From positions 24,415 through 88,414 of the forward strand of contig JAPHSY010000008.1 in NCBI GenBank assembly GCA_026196495.1: a DNA stretch of 64,000 nt, written 5' to 3'. A model generated the notes under the pieces. That model made no database searches. It was given only the letters and a program-made list of their open reading frames with translations, and had not been told where the DNA came from. Each line of letters opens with the position of its first letter. The first letter of the stretch is position 1. Origin of the DNA: Magnetovibrio sp. GTDB taxonomy: Bacteria; Pseudomonadota; Alphaproteobacteria; Rhodospirillales; Magnetovibrionaceae. Shown here piece after piece: positions 9,421 to 18,226 of this stretch. A program made the translations under genes and the position numbers.

Positions 9421-9475
9421 TAGAGCGGCAGTCTTTGATCTGTTGATTGTGGTTCAAACCCAGGTTCACCGGCCA
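9421..9475 (+). other. tRNA-like 3' remnant (possible decayed tRNA)
   Basis: Several tRNA hallmarks occur in order: TAGAGC as in a D-arm, CTTTGAT as a 7-nt anticodon loop (anticodon would be TTG), TGTGG-TTCAAAC-CCAGG as a T-arm with one mismatch, and GCCA at 9472-9475 where a 3' end would be. The anticodon stem does not pair properly, the variable region is short, and no complement to the 3' acceptor arm is found at the expected place upstream. It is therefore not an active tRNA and may be chance or a relic. It ends 2 nt before the stop codon of the minus-strand lipoprotein gene. Confidence 0.2.
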
Positions 9476-9477
9476 AT

Positions 9478-12400
9478 TTAGCCACCACATGCCAAGCGCG
9501 CGTCGGGGTTGTCTAGTTCATGAAGGGGTGGGGTGTTCATAGCAGTATCAAGTTCGTCAGAAAGTTTGCGCTGCAATGGCAATAGGCTATCGCGCAGCCC
9601 CTGTGCTTCTGTTTCTGAAATCTCTTCAAGACGTCCTAAGGTGTCGATGGCGTCTTGTAAGCGGTAAAGGCTTTCCGCGCCATCCAGTGCGGTTTGAATC
9701 TTACTCCAAACTCCAAGCGTTTTTCCGGCCGTTCGGAAAGCACGTGAAGTGGCATCGTTGCCAGTGAGGGTTGAAGCCTCTCCCAACGTGTCTTTGATAT
9801 AGGTGAGTAAGTTTTTAGTGGCTTGTTCACGTTCGCTCAAGGATTGGGACATGGCGGAACTTAGGGCCAAATCCAAGTTTGAAAGCTTCATTGAAATATC
9901 GGAGAGTTTTCCCTTTGCATCACGCATGGTGTCGATCAGCGTTTCAAAATCTTGGATGGATCGGAAGCTTGAGTTGCCTTTGATCTCATCATAAACGCCT
10001 AACAATCCGCTGCTGGCAAGATCAAGTGCTGTTTCGCGCAGGTGCTCTTGTTCTTCGTGCAAGGTTTTGTTGATCCGTGTATAGGTGCGTTGGCGTTCAG
10101 GTGCTTGAGATGTAATTGCATTCAGTGCGTCTTCTACGCCTTGAAGTTTTCGGGCAAGAGACTTTGCGTGATTGATACGGTCTTGCACAACGCGGGAGAG
10201 CTCAACATCGCATTTTTCTGATGTATGGCGGGTTTGTATGCGTAAACCATCTAAGCGTTGGAGCGTTCGCACCCCTTTGTTGGCGATACCAACCAAGCGT
10301 ACGCTGGAAGGAAGCGGTGGCGCAGTCAAAGAACGACGGTATCTGGGTGCGATGGATGTTGGGGCAGTGGCGATGAAAATTTTTGGGTCTACACGTAAGG
10401 TGGTGTCATCGGAAATTCCACGTAGATCTACAACGGATGCATCAATGGGGATGTTAACCTGGGTATTATCTGGGAATACGGGGCCGGATGGTCCGATGGG
10501 TGGGACATTGAAATCGATTCCACCTGGGGCAATCAGGCTGACCTTAACACGTTGTGGTGACCAGATCAGTGTGACAAAGCCTTCCAAATTTTCAGGAGGG
10601 GAGAGCTTTGCCCGACCTTCTTGGGGTAAGGTAAAGGTTGGCGCAATGCTTTTGATCCACCGTGCGACGACTGCCAGCTTTGAGGCTTCACGCAATTCGT
10701 GCAGCGGATAAAATTCAGCAGACAGATCATCGTACATGCGGGTGAGGAAACGTGAATAGCGATCATCATAGCGTTCAACCGACGTGCCAATAGCACGGGC
10801 AATATTGATGCGCATTTCAGTGCGCCCAAAGCGTAAGTTGGAATTATCACGGGAACGGTGAACGCGGATGCGGGCAGGTTCAATCCATAGCCGGTTGGTG
10901 GTTTCTGAACCCACTCCAGGGCGTGACTGAGCATAGTCATATTCAGTGCGATATGCTGGAATGTGTTCTGACAATTCGGGCATATGAAGCACCGCTTTGC
11001 CAACATAGTCGGCTTCGACAAATAGACGCGCCAGTTCGGATTGTGGTGGTAAGCCGATGTAACGCGGTTTTACTTTGGGACTGAAGTCTTTCGATGGATC
11101 CAGTAGCGATACAGGCATGGTGATTTGATCGTTTTTGTACAGGGCTGTGCGTAGTGCCTCTTTAACCATGGGTTCGGCAAGACGGTTTATTTCACCAATG
11201 GCTGCGTCAATGGCCCCAAAGGGGTCACCCGTGCGCTGATAAGTATTTTCCCAAACAGGTACGATTGAATTGTGCGGAAATTCCATGGCACGTTCCATGC
11301 CACGAGCAACTTCGCGCATCCAATCGGCCATCATCTGGTCTTTGGGCATTTCACCGCGTTGATAACGTGCGCGATTGCGTTCAAATAATTCGTTGGTGTT
11401 GGTCGCGAACATAATTGACCACATGGCCAGTTGACCGGCAGCAGTGTCTTGATTGCGAATAAGTTCGCCAATGGCGGCGATTAGGTTTGCAGCCTTAGAC
11501 TTATCACCAGCGCGAAAGATGCGCTCAATAATGTCGTAGCGGGTCATGTGCTCCCAGGAATCACCTGGGTACGCATCTAACGTGACAAACGCTTCACCAT
11601 CGGGGCCGTAATGGTTGATGTTTAATTTTAGTTTTGCCCCTGCACCCGCAAAGCGAATGGTGCGCACCAATGTTGCTGGAATATGAGGTTGATGGGCGGT
11701 GCCGTCAGGTCCCGTCACCATGTGGATTTCGTCGCCGACTTTGAGACCTGCACGATCTGCGGCAGATCCTGGCGTAACGGCCGTGATGATAACGACGCCC
11801 ACTTCTTTGAGGCGGGTTTGTACGCCCAGTGATCCGGCTGCGTTACCGTGCTCAAAGGCTTTGACGCCAAAAATAGGAAGAAATAAGCGTCCCTTTGGTG
11901 TGACCCGACCATTTGCATCGATCAATTGTCCAGATCCCACCAAGCTTGCCATGTTTTGCGCATTGTCCATACGATTGAAGAAGGCACTGACGCGGCGTTC
12001 AAACTCAGGGGTCCAGTCTAATGAGACTTGCGGCTTGGGATAATCAAGAAGGACACTGAGATGTTGCAGATATGGAATACGAGGTCCGGCGTATTTTGGG
12101 TCGAAATGGCCAGCAATGGTTAACTCACCTGTTTCAGCATCAAAGGCGACGTTATCCAACACGTTGAAACCGATATCTTGTTCCGCGCTGTAAAAGCCCT
12201 CTCCTTTTATGCGTGGGGTGATGATTTTTGTGGTGTTGATTGGTTGCGGTGTTGGCGATGCGCTTGGAGTAACGGATGTGTGTTCTTTATTCGTGGTGAG
12301 AACTGCCGTGACGTCATCATTACGTTGAACCACAACTTCGACATACCCGGTGTTGTCAAACATCAACCCGTCGGGATCGTTCATACGCAAAAACAAATTG

Positions 12401-12822
12401 CCATCGCGCTCAGCGATAAAACCTTCGGTCCCACCCAGAACGAAAGGTGTTCCTGTTTGCCCGATTTTACCCACAAGGGCACCAATTCGTGCTTCAGGAA
12501 TTGGGAAGGCACTGGCAAAGATGGCCTTCATGCACACCAGATGTTCGGTTTCCACGCCGCTGGCGTCGGTGTTGCCGCAAAACGGGTTTGCGGACCACTG
12601 GCCGCTTGTTGTTATCCGATAGGCGCCACCCCTTTTGAGGTTGATTGCGCTGTCACGCCACAGTCCGGTTGCGGCAATGTCGAGTGTTCGTGATTGACCT
12701 GTGTCGAGTGATGTTAGGGTTAATGGCGCATACTGATGTGCGGGAACACATGCGCTCAAAGCCACCCCTATAGTGATGATTAAGAGCCGATTAACCTGAC
12801 GTAGCTGCACTTCAAACCCCAT
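9478..12822 (-). CDS. Large PDZ-containing lipoprotein, 1114 aa
   Basis: 1114 residues with a lipoprotein signal (lipobox LSAC, Cys25), so it should be anchored to a membrane and face the periplasm. Residues ~45-168 resemble a beta-sandwich of the PA-IL/lectin-like type, with a Cys-containing loop. Residues ~332-408 form a PDZ domain (GVVIITAVTPGSAADRAG). A long helical middle follows, then a Pro-rich beta segment, and residues ~870-1090 are predicted coiled coil. No protease catalytic triad is visible around the PDZ. I cannot name the family; a scaffold or cell-envelope assembly role is plausible. It is divergent from an OmpA-type lipoprotein gene. Confidence 0.85.
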   Translation of the reverse strand: MGFEVQLRQVNRLLIITIGVALSACVPAHQYAPLTLTSLDTGQSRTLDIAATGLWRDSAINLKRGGAYRITTSGQWSANPFCGNTDASGVETEHLVCMKAIFASAFPIPEARIGALVGKIGQTGTPFVLGGTEGFIAERDGNLFLRMNDPDGLMFDNTGYVEVVVQRNDDVTAVLTTNKEHTSVTPSASPTPQPINTTKIITPRIKGEGFYSAEQDIGFNVLDNVAFDAETGELTIAGHFDPKYAGPRIPYLQHLSVLLDYPKPQVSLDWTPEFERRVSAFFNRMDNAQNMASLVGSGQLIDANGRVTPKGRLFLPIFGVKAFEHGNAAGSLGVQTRLKEVGVVIITAVTPGSAADRAGLKVGDEIHMVTGPDGTAHQPHIPATLVRTIRFAGAGAKLKLNINHYGPDGEAFVTLDAYPGDSWEHMTRYDIIERIFRAGDKSKAANLIAAIGELIRNQDTAAGQLAMWSIMFATNTNELFERNRARYQRGEMPKDQMMADWMREVARGMERAMEFPHNSIVPVWENTYQRTGDPFGAIDAAIGEINRLAEPMVKEALRTALYKNDQITMPVSLLDPSKDFSPKVKPRYIGLPPQSELARLFVEADYVGKAVLHMPELSEHIPAYRTEYDYAQSRPGVGSETTNRLWIEPARIRVHRSRDNSNLRFGRTEMRINIARAIGTSVERYDDRYSRFLTRMYDDLSAEFYPLHELREASKLAVVARWIKSIAPTFTLPQEGRAKLSPPENLEGFVTLIWSPQRVKVSLIAPGGIDFNVPPIGPSGPVFPDNTQVNIPIDASVVDLRGISDDTTLRVDPKIFIATAPTSIAPRYRRSLTAPPLPSSVRLVGIANKGVRTLQRLDGLRIQTRHTSEKCDVELSRVVQDRINHAKSLARKLQGVEDALNAITSQAPERQRTYTRINKTLHEEQEHLRETALDLASSGLLGVYDEIKGNSSFRSIQDFETLIDTMRDAKGKLSDISMKLSNLDLALSSAMSQSLSEREQATKNLLTYIKDTLGEASTLTGNDATSRAFRTAGKTLGVWSKIQTALDGAESLYRLQDAIDTLGRLEEISETEAQGLRDSLLPLQRKLSDELDTAMNTPPLHELDNPDARLACGG

Positions 12823-12850
12823 GCTTTCTCACAATATTCGTACCAGTGTA

Positions 12851-12862
12851 ACTCATATGAGT
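12851..12862. repeat. 12-bp perfect palindrome between divergent lipoprotein genes
   Basis: ACTCATATGAGT is self-complementary and lies 29 bp upstream of the large lipoprotein start. It could be an operator; a palindrome this short can also arise by chance. Confidence 0.25.
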
Positions 12863-12958
12863 GATGTGTATGAAATTAAGCACTCTTTCTTGAGCATGAT
12901 AGGTGATTTTAAGTTGAAAAACCTCACCCACCTTCACATGTAAGGTTTTGGTGTTTAA

Positions 12959-12973
12959 ACTCAATTGTTGAGT
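12959..12973. repeat. Inverted repeat ACTCAA-TTG-TTGAGT
   Basis: Six-base arms around a 3-nt centre lie 55 bp upstream of the OmpA-type gene. The arm shares ACTCA with the palindrome at 12851, so both could bind one regulator controlling this divergent pair. Confidence 0.25.
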
Positions 12974-13027
12974 GGCCAAAACAAAAAAAACGACCTTGTC
13001 TTAATATAATTTTTGGGAGGAGCCCCC

Positions 13028-13867
13028 ATGAAGAACGTAATCAAAGCCAGTGCCGTCGTGGGTGCTTTGGCTATGCTGGCTGGTTGTGCTGGTAATTATG
13101 ATGTTGATGGTGTGTCAATGATGGCTGATAAAGGCGATGCTTATGCAGCAGCTTTGCACAAACGCTATTCAGAGCGTGCGGTATTTGAGAAAGGCGAGGG
13201 GGATTGGAATTCCGTTGCGTTCTTTAATGATCGCGCAGAGATGGCTGCAATGGGCAAAGCATCCATGGTGCAAAACCCTGCAGACCGTGATCTCAAAGTG
13301 GATATGAACCCGATTAAGATGGCGCACATTAACCTGTCATCTGCACTGGGCAGTAATGCACCACAAGTGACACCTGATGCATGTGCTCGTGCTCAAACGT
13401 GGTACGAGCACTGGATGGAGCAGTCTGAAGAAGGTCATCAACCCGATCACATTGCTGCAGCTCGGAGCGGCTTCGAAGAAGCCTTGCCGGAATGTAAGGG
13501 CGAAAAAATGGCGAAAGTCATGCCTATGGCTGCTATGCCTGCTCCGTTGATTGTGTACTTTACTCATAACAGCTCTGAAGTTATGTCCGGTGCAAACAGT
13601 CAAATTAAAAAGGCGATTGCGGCAGCCAAGAAAGCTGGTGTTAAGCGTGCTGTGGTTATCGGTCATACGGATCGTTCCGGTAGCTCCGACTATAACATGA
13701 TGTTGTCGAAAAAACGTGCTGAGGCTGTTTCACATCAGTTGATGATGAACGGTATCGGCACCAAAATCCAAAGCTCGCACGCTGGTGAAACCAGTCCACA
13801 AGAGCAAACAGATGATGGTGTGAAAAACCGTTTGAACCGTCGTGTTGAAGTCATGTTTGAACGTTAA
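13028..13867 (+). CDS. OmpA-family lipoprotein (Pal-like C-terminal domain)
   Basis: 279 residues from ATG 13028, which has GGGAGGAG upstream; a TTG 15 nt earlier in the same frame lies inside that site. The lipobox LAGC puts the lipid Cys near residue 20. Residues ~175-279 are an OmpA C-terminal peptidoglycan-binding domain with VIGHTDRSGSSDYN, the SKKRAEAV helix and a closing NRRVEV. The middle is helical with Cys residues at two places. It likely tethers the outer membrane to peptidoglycan. A strong terminator follows 27 nt after the stop, so it is probably monocistronic. Confidence 0.92.
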   Translation: MKNVIKASAVVGALAMLAGCAGNYDVDGVSMMADKGDAYAAALHKRYSERAVFEKGEGDWNSVAFFNDRAEMAAMGKASMVQNPADRDLKVDMNPIKMAHINLSSALGSNAPQVTPDACARAQTWYEHWMEQSEEGHQPDHIAAARSGFEEALPECKGEKMAKVMPMAAMPAPLIVYFTHNSSEVMSGANSQIKKAIAAAKKAGVKRAVVIGHTDRSGSSDYNMMLSKKRAEAVSHQLMMNGIGTKIQSSHAGETSPQEQTDDGVKNRLNRRVEVMFER

Positions 13868-13893
13868 GTCAAACGTGACGTAATACAATGAGT

Positions 13894-13923
13894 AAAGGGA
13901 GAGCTTTGGCTCTCCCTTTTTTT
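13894..13923 (+). terminator. Rho-independent terminator after OmpA-type gene
   Basis: An 11-bp perfect stem (AAAGGGAGAGC / GCTCTCCCTTT) with loop TTTG is followed by a T-run to 13923. Confidence 0.92.
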
Positions 13924-13932
13924 GTCAGTTTG

Positions 13933-15057
13933 TTATATTTTGAGCGATGAAAAAATCTGACAAAGCTGCTTGCGGATGGCATCGGCGCTGTAAGTGCGCT
14001 CGATGTCTTTGCGTGCTTCCGAACCCATGCGTTGACGAAGTTCTGGGTCTTGGGCCAGTTTTTCCAATGCATCTGCAAGGGCTGTCGTATCTTTAAATGG
14101 GACCAGAAACCCGTTTTTGCCATCACGGATAAGGTCGCGACAGCCAACGGCATCGAATGCCACCAAAGGGCGCCCAATGCTGGCAGCTTCTAACAGGGAA
14201 CGGGGCATGCCTTCACGATAAGATGGCAAAACGCCGATATGGCAATGTTTGAGGATATCAGCCACATCTTGACGTTGCCCCCACCACTCCATGAGGCCTT
14301 CATCGTTCCAGGCTTTTAATTGTTGTTCGGGAATTGATGCTGGGTTGGCTGGGTCTGGGGCTCCGACCAAGATGATATCCAAGGCCGTTCCGCGCTGTTT
14401 AAGGATACGTGCACTTTCGGCCAATTCACCAATGCCTTTGTCCCATAGCATTCGGGCCACCAAAACGGCTTTGGGTGTGAAGGTGTCCGGTGCAGGCGTT
14501 TCAGGGAAATTTTCCAAATCCAAGCCGGATCCTGGGATCAGGTCGGTGCGTTCAGGGGTTGAAACTCCCAGGCTATTCAGGATGTTGCGATCGTCAGCGT
14601 TCTGCACCTGTAGGCGTGTGTTGTGGGACCCTAATGCCCAACGCAATACAGGTGTTACCAGAGTTCTGATGAGACGAAACTTCGGGCTGTTGGAAATAAA
14701 TACAACGCCCAGGCCGGAAAACAGATTGACGACGTTACCGACCTTTGCCAACCGTGCAGCGATGGATCCATACATAATGGATTTAATGGCGACGTGATAA
14801 CTGACGTCGGGGCGTTCATCGCGGTAGATGCGGATTAAGTCTTTTAACGCAAGCAGTTCCGATAAAGGATTCTGGCTTTCACGCTTAATGGCCCAGTTGA
14901 CGGTCCTGATCCCAAGGTCTTCGATTTGGCGCTGATGATCACGCATGCGTGCAACGACCACAACATCGAAGCCTGCATCCTGTGCGGCCAAGGCCGTAGG
15001 GATGCGGTGGGAGCAAAAAGCCCAGTCCTCAGTCACAGTGAACAGGAGTTTGGGCAT
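13933..15057 (-). CDS. GT4-type glycosyltransferase
   Basis: 374 residues from ATG 15057 with AAGGA 7 nt upstream; the TTG just before it is not needed. Two Rossmann halves of the GT-B fold are evident. The C-terminal half has VARMLWDKGIGEL, a nucleotide-sugar pocket, and the retaining-GT motif around PSYREGMPRSLLEAASIGRPLVAFD. It should transfer a sugar from a nucleotide donor to a lipid-linked or surface glycan at the inner face of the membrane. It follows the UDP-glucuronate epimerase gene by 6-9 nt, so the donor may be UDP-GalA or UDP-GlcA. The acceptor is unknown. Confidence 0.9.
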   Translation of the reverse strand: MPKLLFTVTEDWAFCSHRIPTALAAQDAGFDVVVVARMRDHQRQIEDLGIRTVNWAIKRESQNPLSELLALKDLIRIYRDERPDVSYHVAIKSIMYGSIAARLAKVGNVVNLFSGLGVVFISNSPKFRLIRTLVTPVLRWALGSHNTRLQVQNADDRNILNSLGVSTPERTDLIPGSGLDLENFPETPAPDTFTPKAVLVARMLWDKGIGELAESARILKQRGTALDIILVGAPDPANPASIPEQQLKAWNDEGLMEWWGQRQDVADILKHCHIGVLPSYREGMPRSLLEAASIGRPLVAFDAVGCRDLIRDGKNGFLVPFKDTTALADALEKLAQDPELRQRMGSEARKDIERTYSADAIRKQLCQIFSSLKI

Positions 15058-15066
15058 CAACTATCC

Positions 15067-16071
15067 TTAAATGCCGTAATAGTCTTTGTACCAGTTAACG
15101 AAGTTCTTCACGCCTTCTTCGACTGTGGTGCTTGGGCAATAACCGACTGCAGATTTTAAATCATCCACATCTGCCCAAGTGGCAGCCACATCACCAGGCT
15201 GCATCGGCAGCATGTTTTTCTTTGCTTCGATACCAAGGTTTTCTTCCAGAACTTCGATATAACGCATCAGGCTGACCGCTTCATCGGAACCAATGTTGTA
15301 CACGCGGAAAGGCGCGGTTTTGGAATTGGATGGTAATTCGTCCTTAGCATTGGCAATGGCTGTGGGTGGATTGTCGAGAACACGGATGACACCTTCAACA
15401 ATGTCATCAATATATGTGAACGAACGGCGCATGTTACCTTGGTTAAAGACGTCAATCGGTTCACCCGCCAAGATGGCCTTGGTGAACAAGAACAAAGCCA
15501 TGTCCGGGCGGCCCCAAGGGCCATAGACCGTGAAGAAGCGTAGGCCCGTAGATGGAAAACCAAATAGGTGAGAATAGGTGTGTGCCATCAATTCATTGGA
15601 ACGCTTGGATGCGGCATACAAGCTGATGGGGTGATCGACTTTGTCGGCCACGGAAAATGGCATGTCTTCGTTGGTGCCGTAAACAGAGCTGCTGGATGCA
15701 AAGACCAAATGTTCCACATGGGTTTGGCGGCAACCTTCCAAAATATTCACAAAACCAACCAGATTGGTATCCACGTAGTCATGCGGTGCAATCAAGGAAT
15801 GGCGCACACCTGCTTGGGCGGCCAAGTTGATGACACGATCAGGACGGTGCTCTTCGAAAATTGCGACCATTTTTTCGCGATCAGCCATATCGAAGCAAGC
15901 TTCTGTGTAGTTCTCATGGTCTTTGACTTGGGCCAGACGGCTCTTTTTGAGCTCAACGTCATAGTAAGGCGAAAGGTTATCGATACCGATGACTTTGTCG
16001 CCACGTTCCAGCAAACGTTGAGAAACGCGATTGCCGATAAATCCAGCACTGCCTGTAATAAGAACTTTCAT
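15067..16071 (-). CDS. UDP-glucuronate 4-epimerase-like NAD-dependent epimerase
   Basis: 334 residues from ATG 16071 (MKVLITG); the frame extends 99 nt further upstream, but the family begins here. It is an extended short-chain dehydrogenase: NAD loop G7-x-x-G10-x-x-G13, catalytic Y152-x-x-x-K156 after SSSSVYG, and RFFTVYGPWGRPDMA, typical of UDP-GlcA 4-epimerases. It would interconvert UDP-GlcA and UDP-GalA for surface polysaccharide. It forms an operon with the following glycosyltransferase. A plain UDP-glucose 4-epimerase is the main alternative. Confidence 0.88.
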   Translation of the reverse strand: MKVLITGSAGFIGNRVSQRLLERGDKVIGIDNLSPYYDVELKKSRLAQVKDHENYTEACFDMADREKMVAIFEEHRPDRVINLAAQAGVRHSLIAPHDYVDTNLVGFVNILEGCRQTHVEHLVFASSSSVYGTNEDMPFSVADKVDHPISLYAASKRSNELMAHTYSHLFGFPSTGLRFFTVYGPWGRPDMALFLFTKAILAGEPIDVFNQGNMRRSFTYIDDIVEGVIRVLDNPPTAIANAKDELPSNSKTAPFRVYNIGSDEAVSLMRYIEVLEENLGIEAKKNMLPMQPGDVAATWADVDDLKSAVGYCPSTTVEEGVKNFVNWYKDYYGI

Positions 16072-16173
16072 GGAATTGGTTTCTTTTTTTAAAGGTTTGA
16101 GAATCGTCGATTCATTTGGAAGCGAACGTACCCCATTTTTAATCTGTAGAAAACAGCTATCTCTTGGCATTTA

Positions 16174-16320
16174 TGGGCCTTGCAGGATGGCACCAAAGTG
16201 GGCTTAATAGCGCCCAAGCAGGCGGGCTCAGGGCCTACTGCACTGGGGAATACTTGATTTCGGGCAGAAGGCGCCCAAACCCGGCAAAACCGGGGGCTTA
16301 ACAACCTATTCGTATAAGGG
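16174..16320 (+). other. GC-rich potentially structured leader upstream of metY
   Basis: The leader before metY holds several complementary GC blocks: CCCGG-caaaa-CCGGG at ~16280-16294, GGGC-ttaatag-CGCCC at 16200-16215, and TGCAG (16181-16185) against CTGCA (16238-16242). AGGCGCCCAAA at 16269 echoes AGCGCCCAAG at 16209. I do not recognise a SAM-I or SAM-II core. It may be a regulatory leader, or simply GC-rich DNA. Confidence 0.3.
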
Positions 16321-16332
16321 AGGGGTCACCAT

Positions 16333-17634
16333 ATGACCGATAGCAAACATCCAGAAACCATTGGCGTTCATGCAGGCTGGCGTGCCGATCCGACCACAGG
16401 TTCTGTAGCGGTGCCGATCCATCAAACGACGGCTTATCAGTTTGACAGCACAGAACACGCTGCCAATTTGTTTTCGTTGTCGGAATTGGGCAACATTTAC
16501 ACCCGTTTGATGAACCCCACCAACGATGTGTTGGAAAAACGCGTTGCGGCGTTGGAAGGCGGTGTTGCGGCATTGGCATTGGCGTCTGGTCAATCAGCCA
16601 CGGCATTTGCCGTTCAAAACTTGGCGAAAGCTGGTGATAATATTGTCAGCTCTACCGACCTGTATGGTGGCACCTACAATTTGTTTGCCAACACCTTGAA
16701 AGATCAAGGTGTTGAAGTGCGTTTTGTCGATCCGGTAGATCCAGAGGCTTTCCGTGCGGCGACCGATGATCGCACCCGTGCGTACTATGCCGAAACATTG
16801 CCGAACCCGAAGCTACGCGTTTTCCCCATTAAAGAAGTTGCCGATATTGGCAAAGAATTCGGAATTCCGTTGATTATGGATAATACGGCGGCGCCGGTAT
16901 TGTGTCGCCCATTGGAACACGGTGCAGCTATCGTGATGTATTCGGCCACCAAGTATATTGGCGGGCACGGTACATCCATGGGCGGCATCATTGTTGACGG
17001 CGGAAACTTTGATTGGGAAGGTGCTGGTGCCGATCGTCAACCGGCCTTGAATACACCTGATCCCAGCTACCACGGCGCTGTGTGGGTCGAAGCTGTGAAG
17101 CCAATTGGCCCGGTAGCTTATATTATCAAAGCGCGGACCACCTTGTTGCGTGACTTAGGCTCGGCCATGAGCCCGTTCAATGCGTTTCAAATCATCCAAG
17201 GTATGGAAACTTTGGCACTGCGTATGAAGGCCCATTCCGAAAATACGGCCAAAGTTGCCGAGTTCTTGAACAACCATGCCGACGTCACCAATGTGATTTA
17301 CCCAACCATGCAAGATGGTGAAGATAAACGCCGTGCAGATGCGTATCTCAGCGGTGGCTATAGCGGTTTGTTGGGTTTCGAACTCAAAGGTGGGAAAGCA
17401 GCAGGCTGTGCATTTATCGAGGCCCTGAAAATGTTCTATCACGTTGCCAATATTGGTGATGCACGTTCATTGGCTATTCACCCGGCAACAACGACACATT
17501 CACAGTTGAATGCTGAAGAACAGTTGGCCAGTGGTGTGACCGAAGGCTATGTGCGCCTGTCTATCGGTATTGAACACATTGACGATATTATTGCTGATTT
17601 GGATCAGGCCTTGAAGGCTGCGGCATCAGCTTAA
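16333..17634 (+). CDS. metY: O-acetylhomoserine sulfhydrylase
   Basis: 433 residues, the normal length for MetY. It is a PLP enzyme of the Cys/Met metabolism fold type I: the PLP lysine is Lys207 in YSATKYIGGHG, and the N-terminal FDSTEHAANLFSL with IYTRLMNPTNDVLE matches the OAH/OAS sulfhydrylase group. It makes homocysteine (or methionine, if methanethiol is used) from O-acetylhomoserine and sulfide. The start has AAGGGAGGGG 7 nt upstream. It is monocistronic, ending in a strong terminator. metX is not in the window. Confidence 0.95.
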   Translation: MTDSKHPETIGVHAGWRADPTTGSVAVPIHQTTAYQFDSTEHAANLFSLSELGNIYTRLMNPTNDVLEKRVAALEGGVAALALASGQSATAFAVQNLAKAGDNIVSSTDLYGGTYNLFANTLKDQGVEVRFVDPVDPEAFRAATDDRTRAYYAETLPNPKLRVFPIKEVADIGKEFGIPLIMDNTAAPVLCRPLEHGAAIVMYSATKYIGGHGTSMGGIIVDGGNFDWEGAGADRQPALNTPDPSYHGAVWVEAVKPIGPVAYIIKARTTLLRDLGSAMSPFNAFQIIQGMETLALRMKAHSENTAKVAEFLNNHADVTNVIYPTMQDGEDKRRADAYLSGGYSGLLGFELKGGKAAGCAFIEALKMFYHVANIGDARSLAIHPATTTHSQLNAEEQLASGVTEGYVRLSIGIEHIDDIIADLDQALKAAASA

Positions 17635-17654
17635 GGTCATATCTCAACCAAAAG

Positions 17655-17689
17655 AAAAACCGCGCTCTCTGATGTGAGCGCGGTTTTTT
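17655..17689 (+). terminator. Rho-independent terminator after metY
   Basis: Stem ACCGCGCTC / GAGCGCGGT with an 8-nt loop is flanked by an A-run and followed by TTTTT; A/T pairing extends the stem. Confidence 0.92.
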
Positions 17690-17707
17690 ATGAGGAAGGG
17701 GATCGAA

Positions 17708-18133
17708 CTATTCGCCGGAAATCTCAGCCATGACAGCGGTGATTTCAGTATTTGTGATGTGCCCCATCGTTGCTGAGAACTCAGGCATTTTATTTTTTAC
17801 GTTTTTCCAGACTTCGCTACCGTAGAAGTCGGACATGGTGTTCAGCTCTTCAGTTGTGAAGGTTTTAATCATGAGCAGAGCCATACGTTTTTTCATCTTA
17901 GAATAATCACGTGTTGCCATTTTTTCGATGAAAGCTTGGCGCACTTCCGGCGGAAGCTGTTCAGAAAACTGTGTTCCCATGGTCCTCATGTTTTGTTCGT
18001 AATTCATGGTGGAAATATAACGCTCCGCTGCGGCGGTACGTTCTTCTATGCTGTTATCTGCATGGGCTGCCAATGGGCTTGCAAAAGCCAATGCAATGGC
18101 AATAACGAATGTACGAACAGGATGATAACTCAT
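17708..18133 (-). CDS. DUF2059-type periplasmic protein
   Basis: 141 residues with a Sec signal peptide cleaved near AHA-D (about residue 25). The remainder is helical and matches the DUF2059 pattern, with an LMIKTFTTEELNTMSDFYGSEVWKNV segment near the middle. No enzymatic motif is visible, and the family's function is not established. AGAGGAAA lies in front of the ATG. Its 3' end faces the metY terminator. It is a single gene, separated from the signalling cluster by 93 nt. Confidence 0.82.
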   Translation of the reverse strand: MSYHPVRTFVIAIALAFASPLAAHADNSIEERTAAAERYISTMNYEQNMRTMGTQFSEQLPPEVRQAFIEKMATRDYSKMKKRMALLMIKTFTTEELNTMSDFYGSEVWKNVKNKMPEFSATMGHITNTEITAVMAEISGE

Positions 18134-18226
18134 AGTTTTCCTCTTAAAGTCATTTATTGGAGCGTTGCTTAGCCCCTTTGTTCCATAATTACGTTTAAAC
18201 CTCTTTGTCCGACATCAAGAGATTGA

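Noticed and set aside
12178..12693. 171-residue open frame on the plus strand
   Set aside because: It lies fully antisense inside the large lipoprotein gene, has no ribosome site, and shows no domain pattern.
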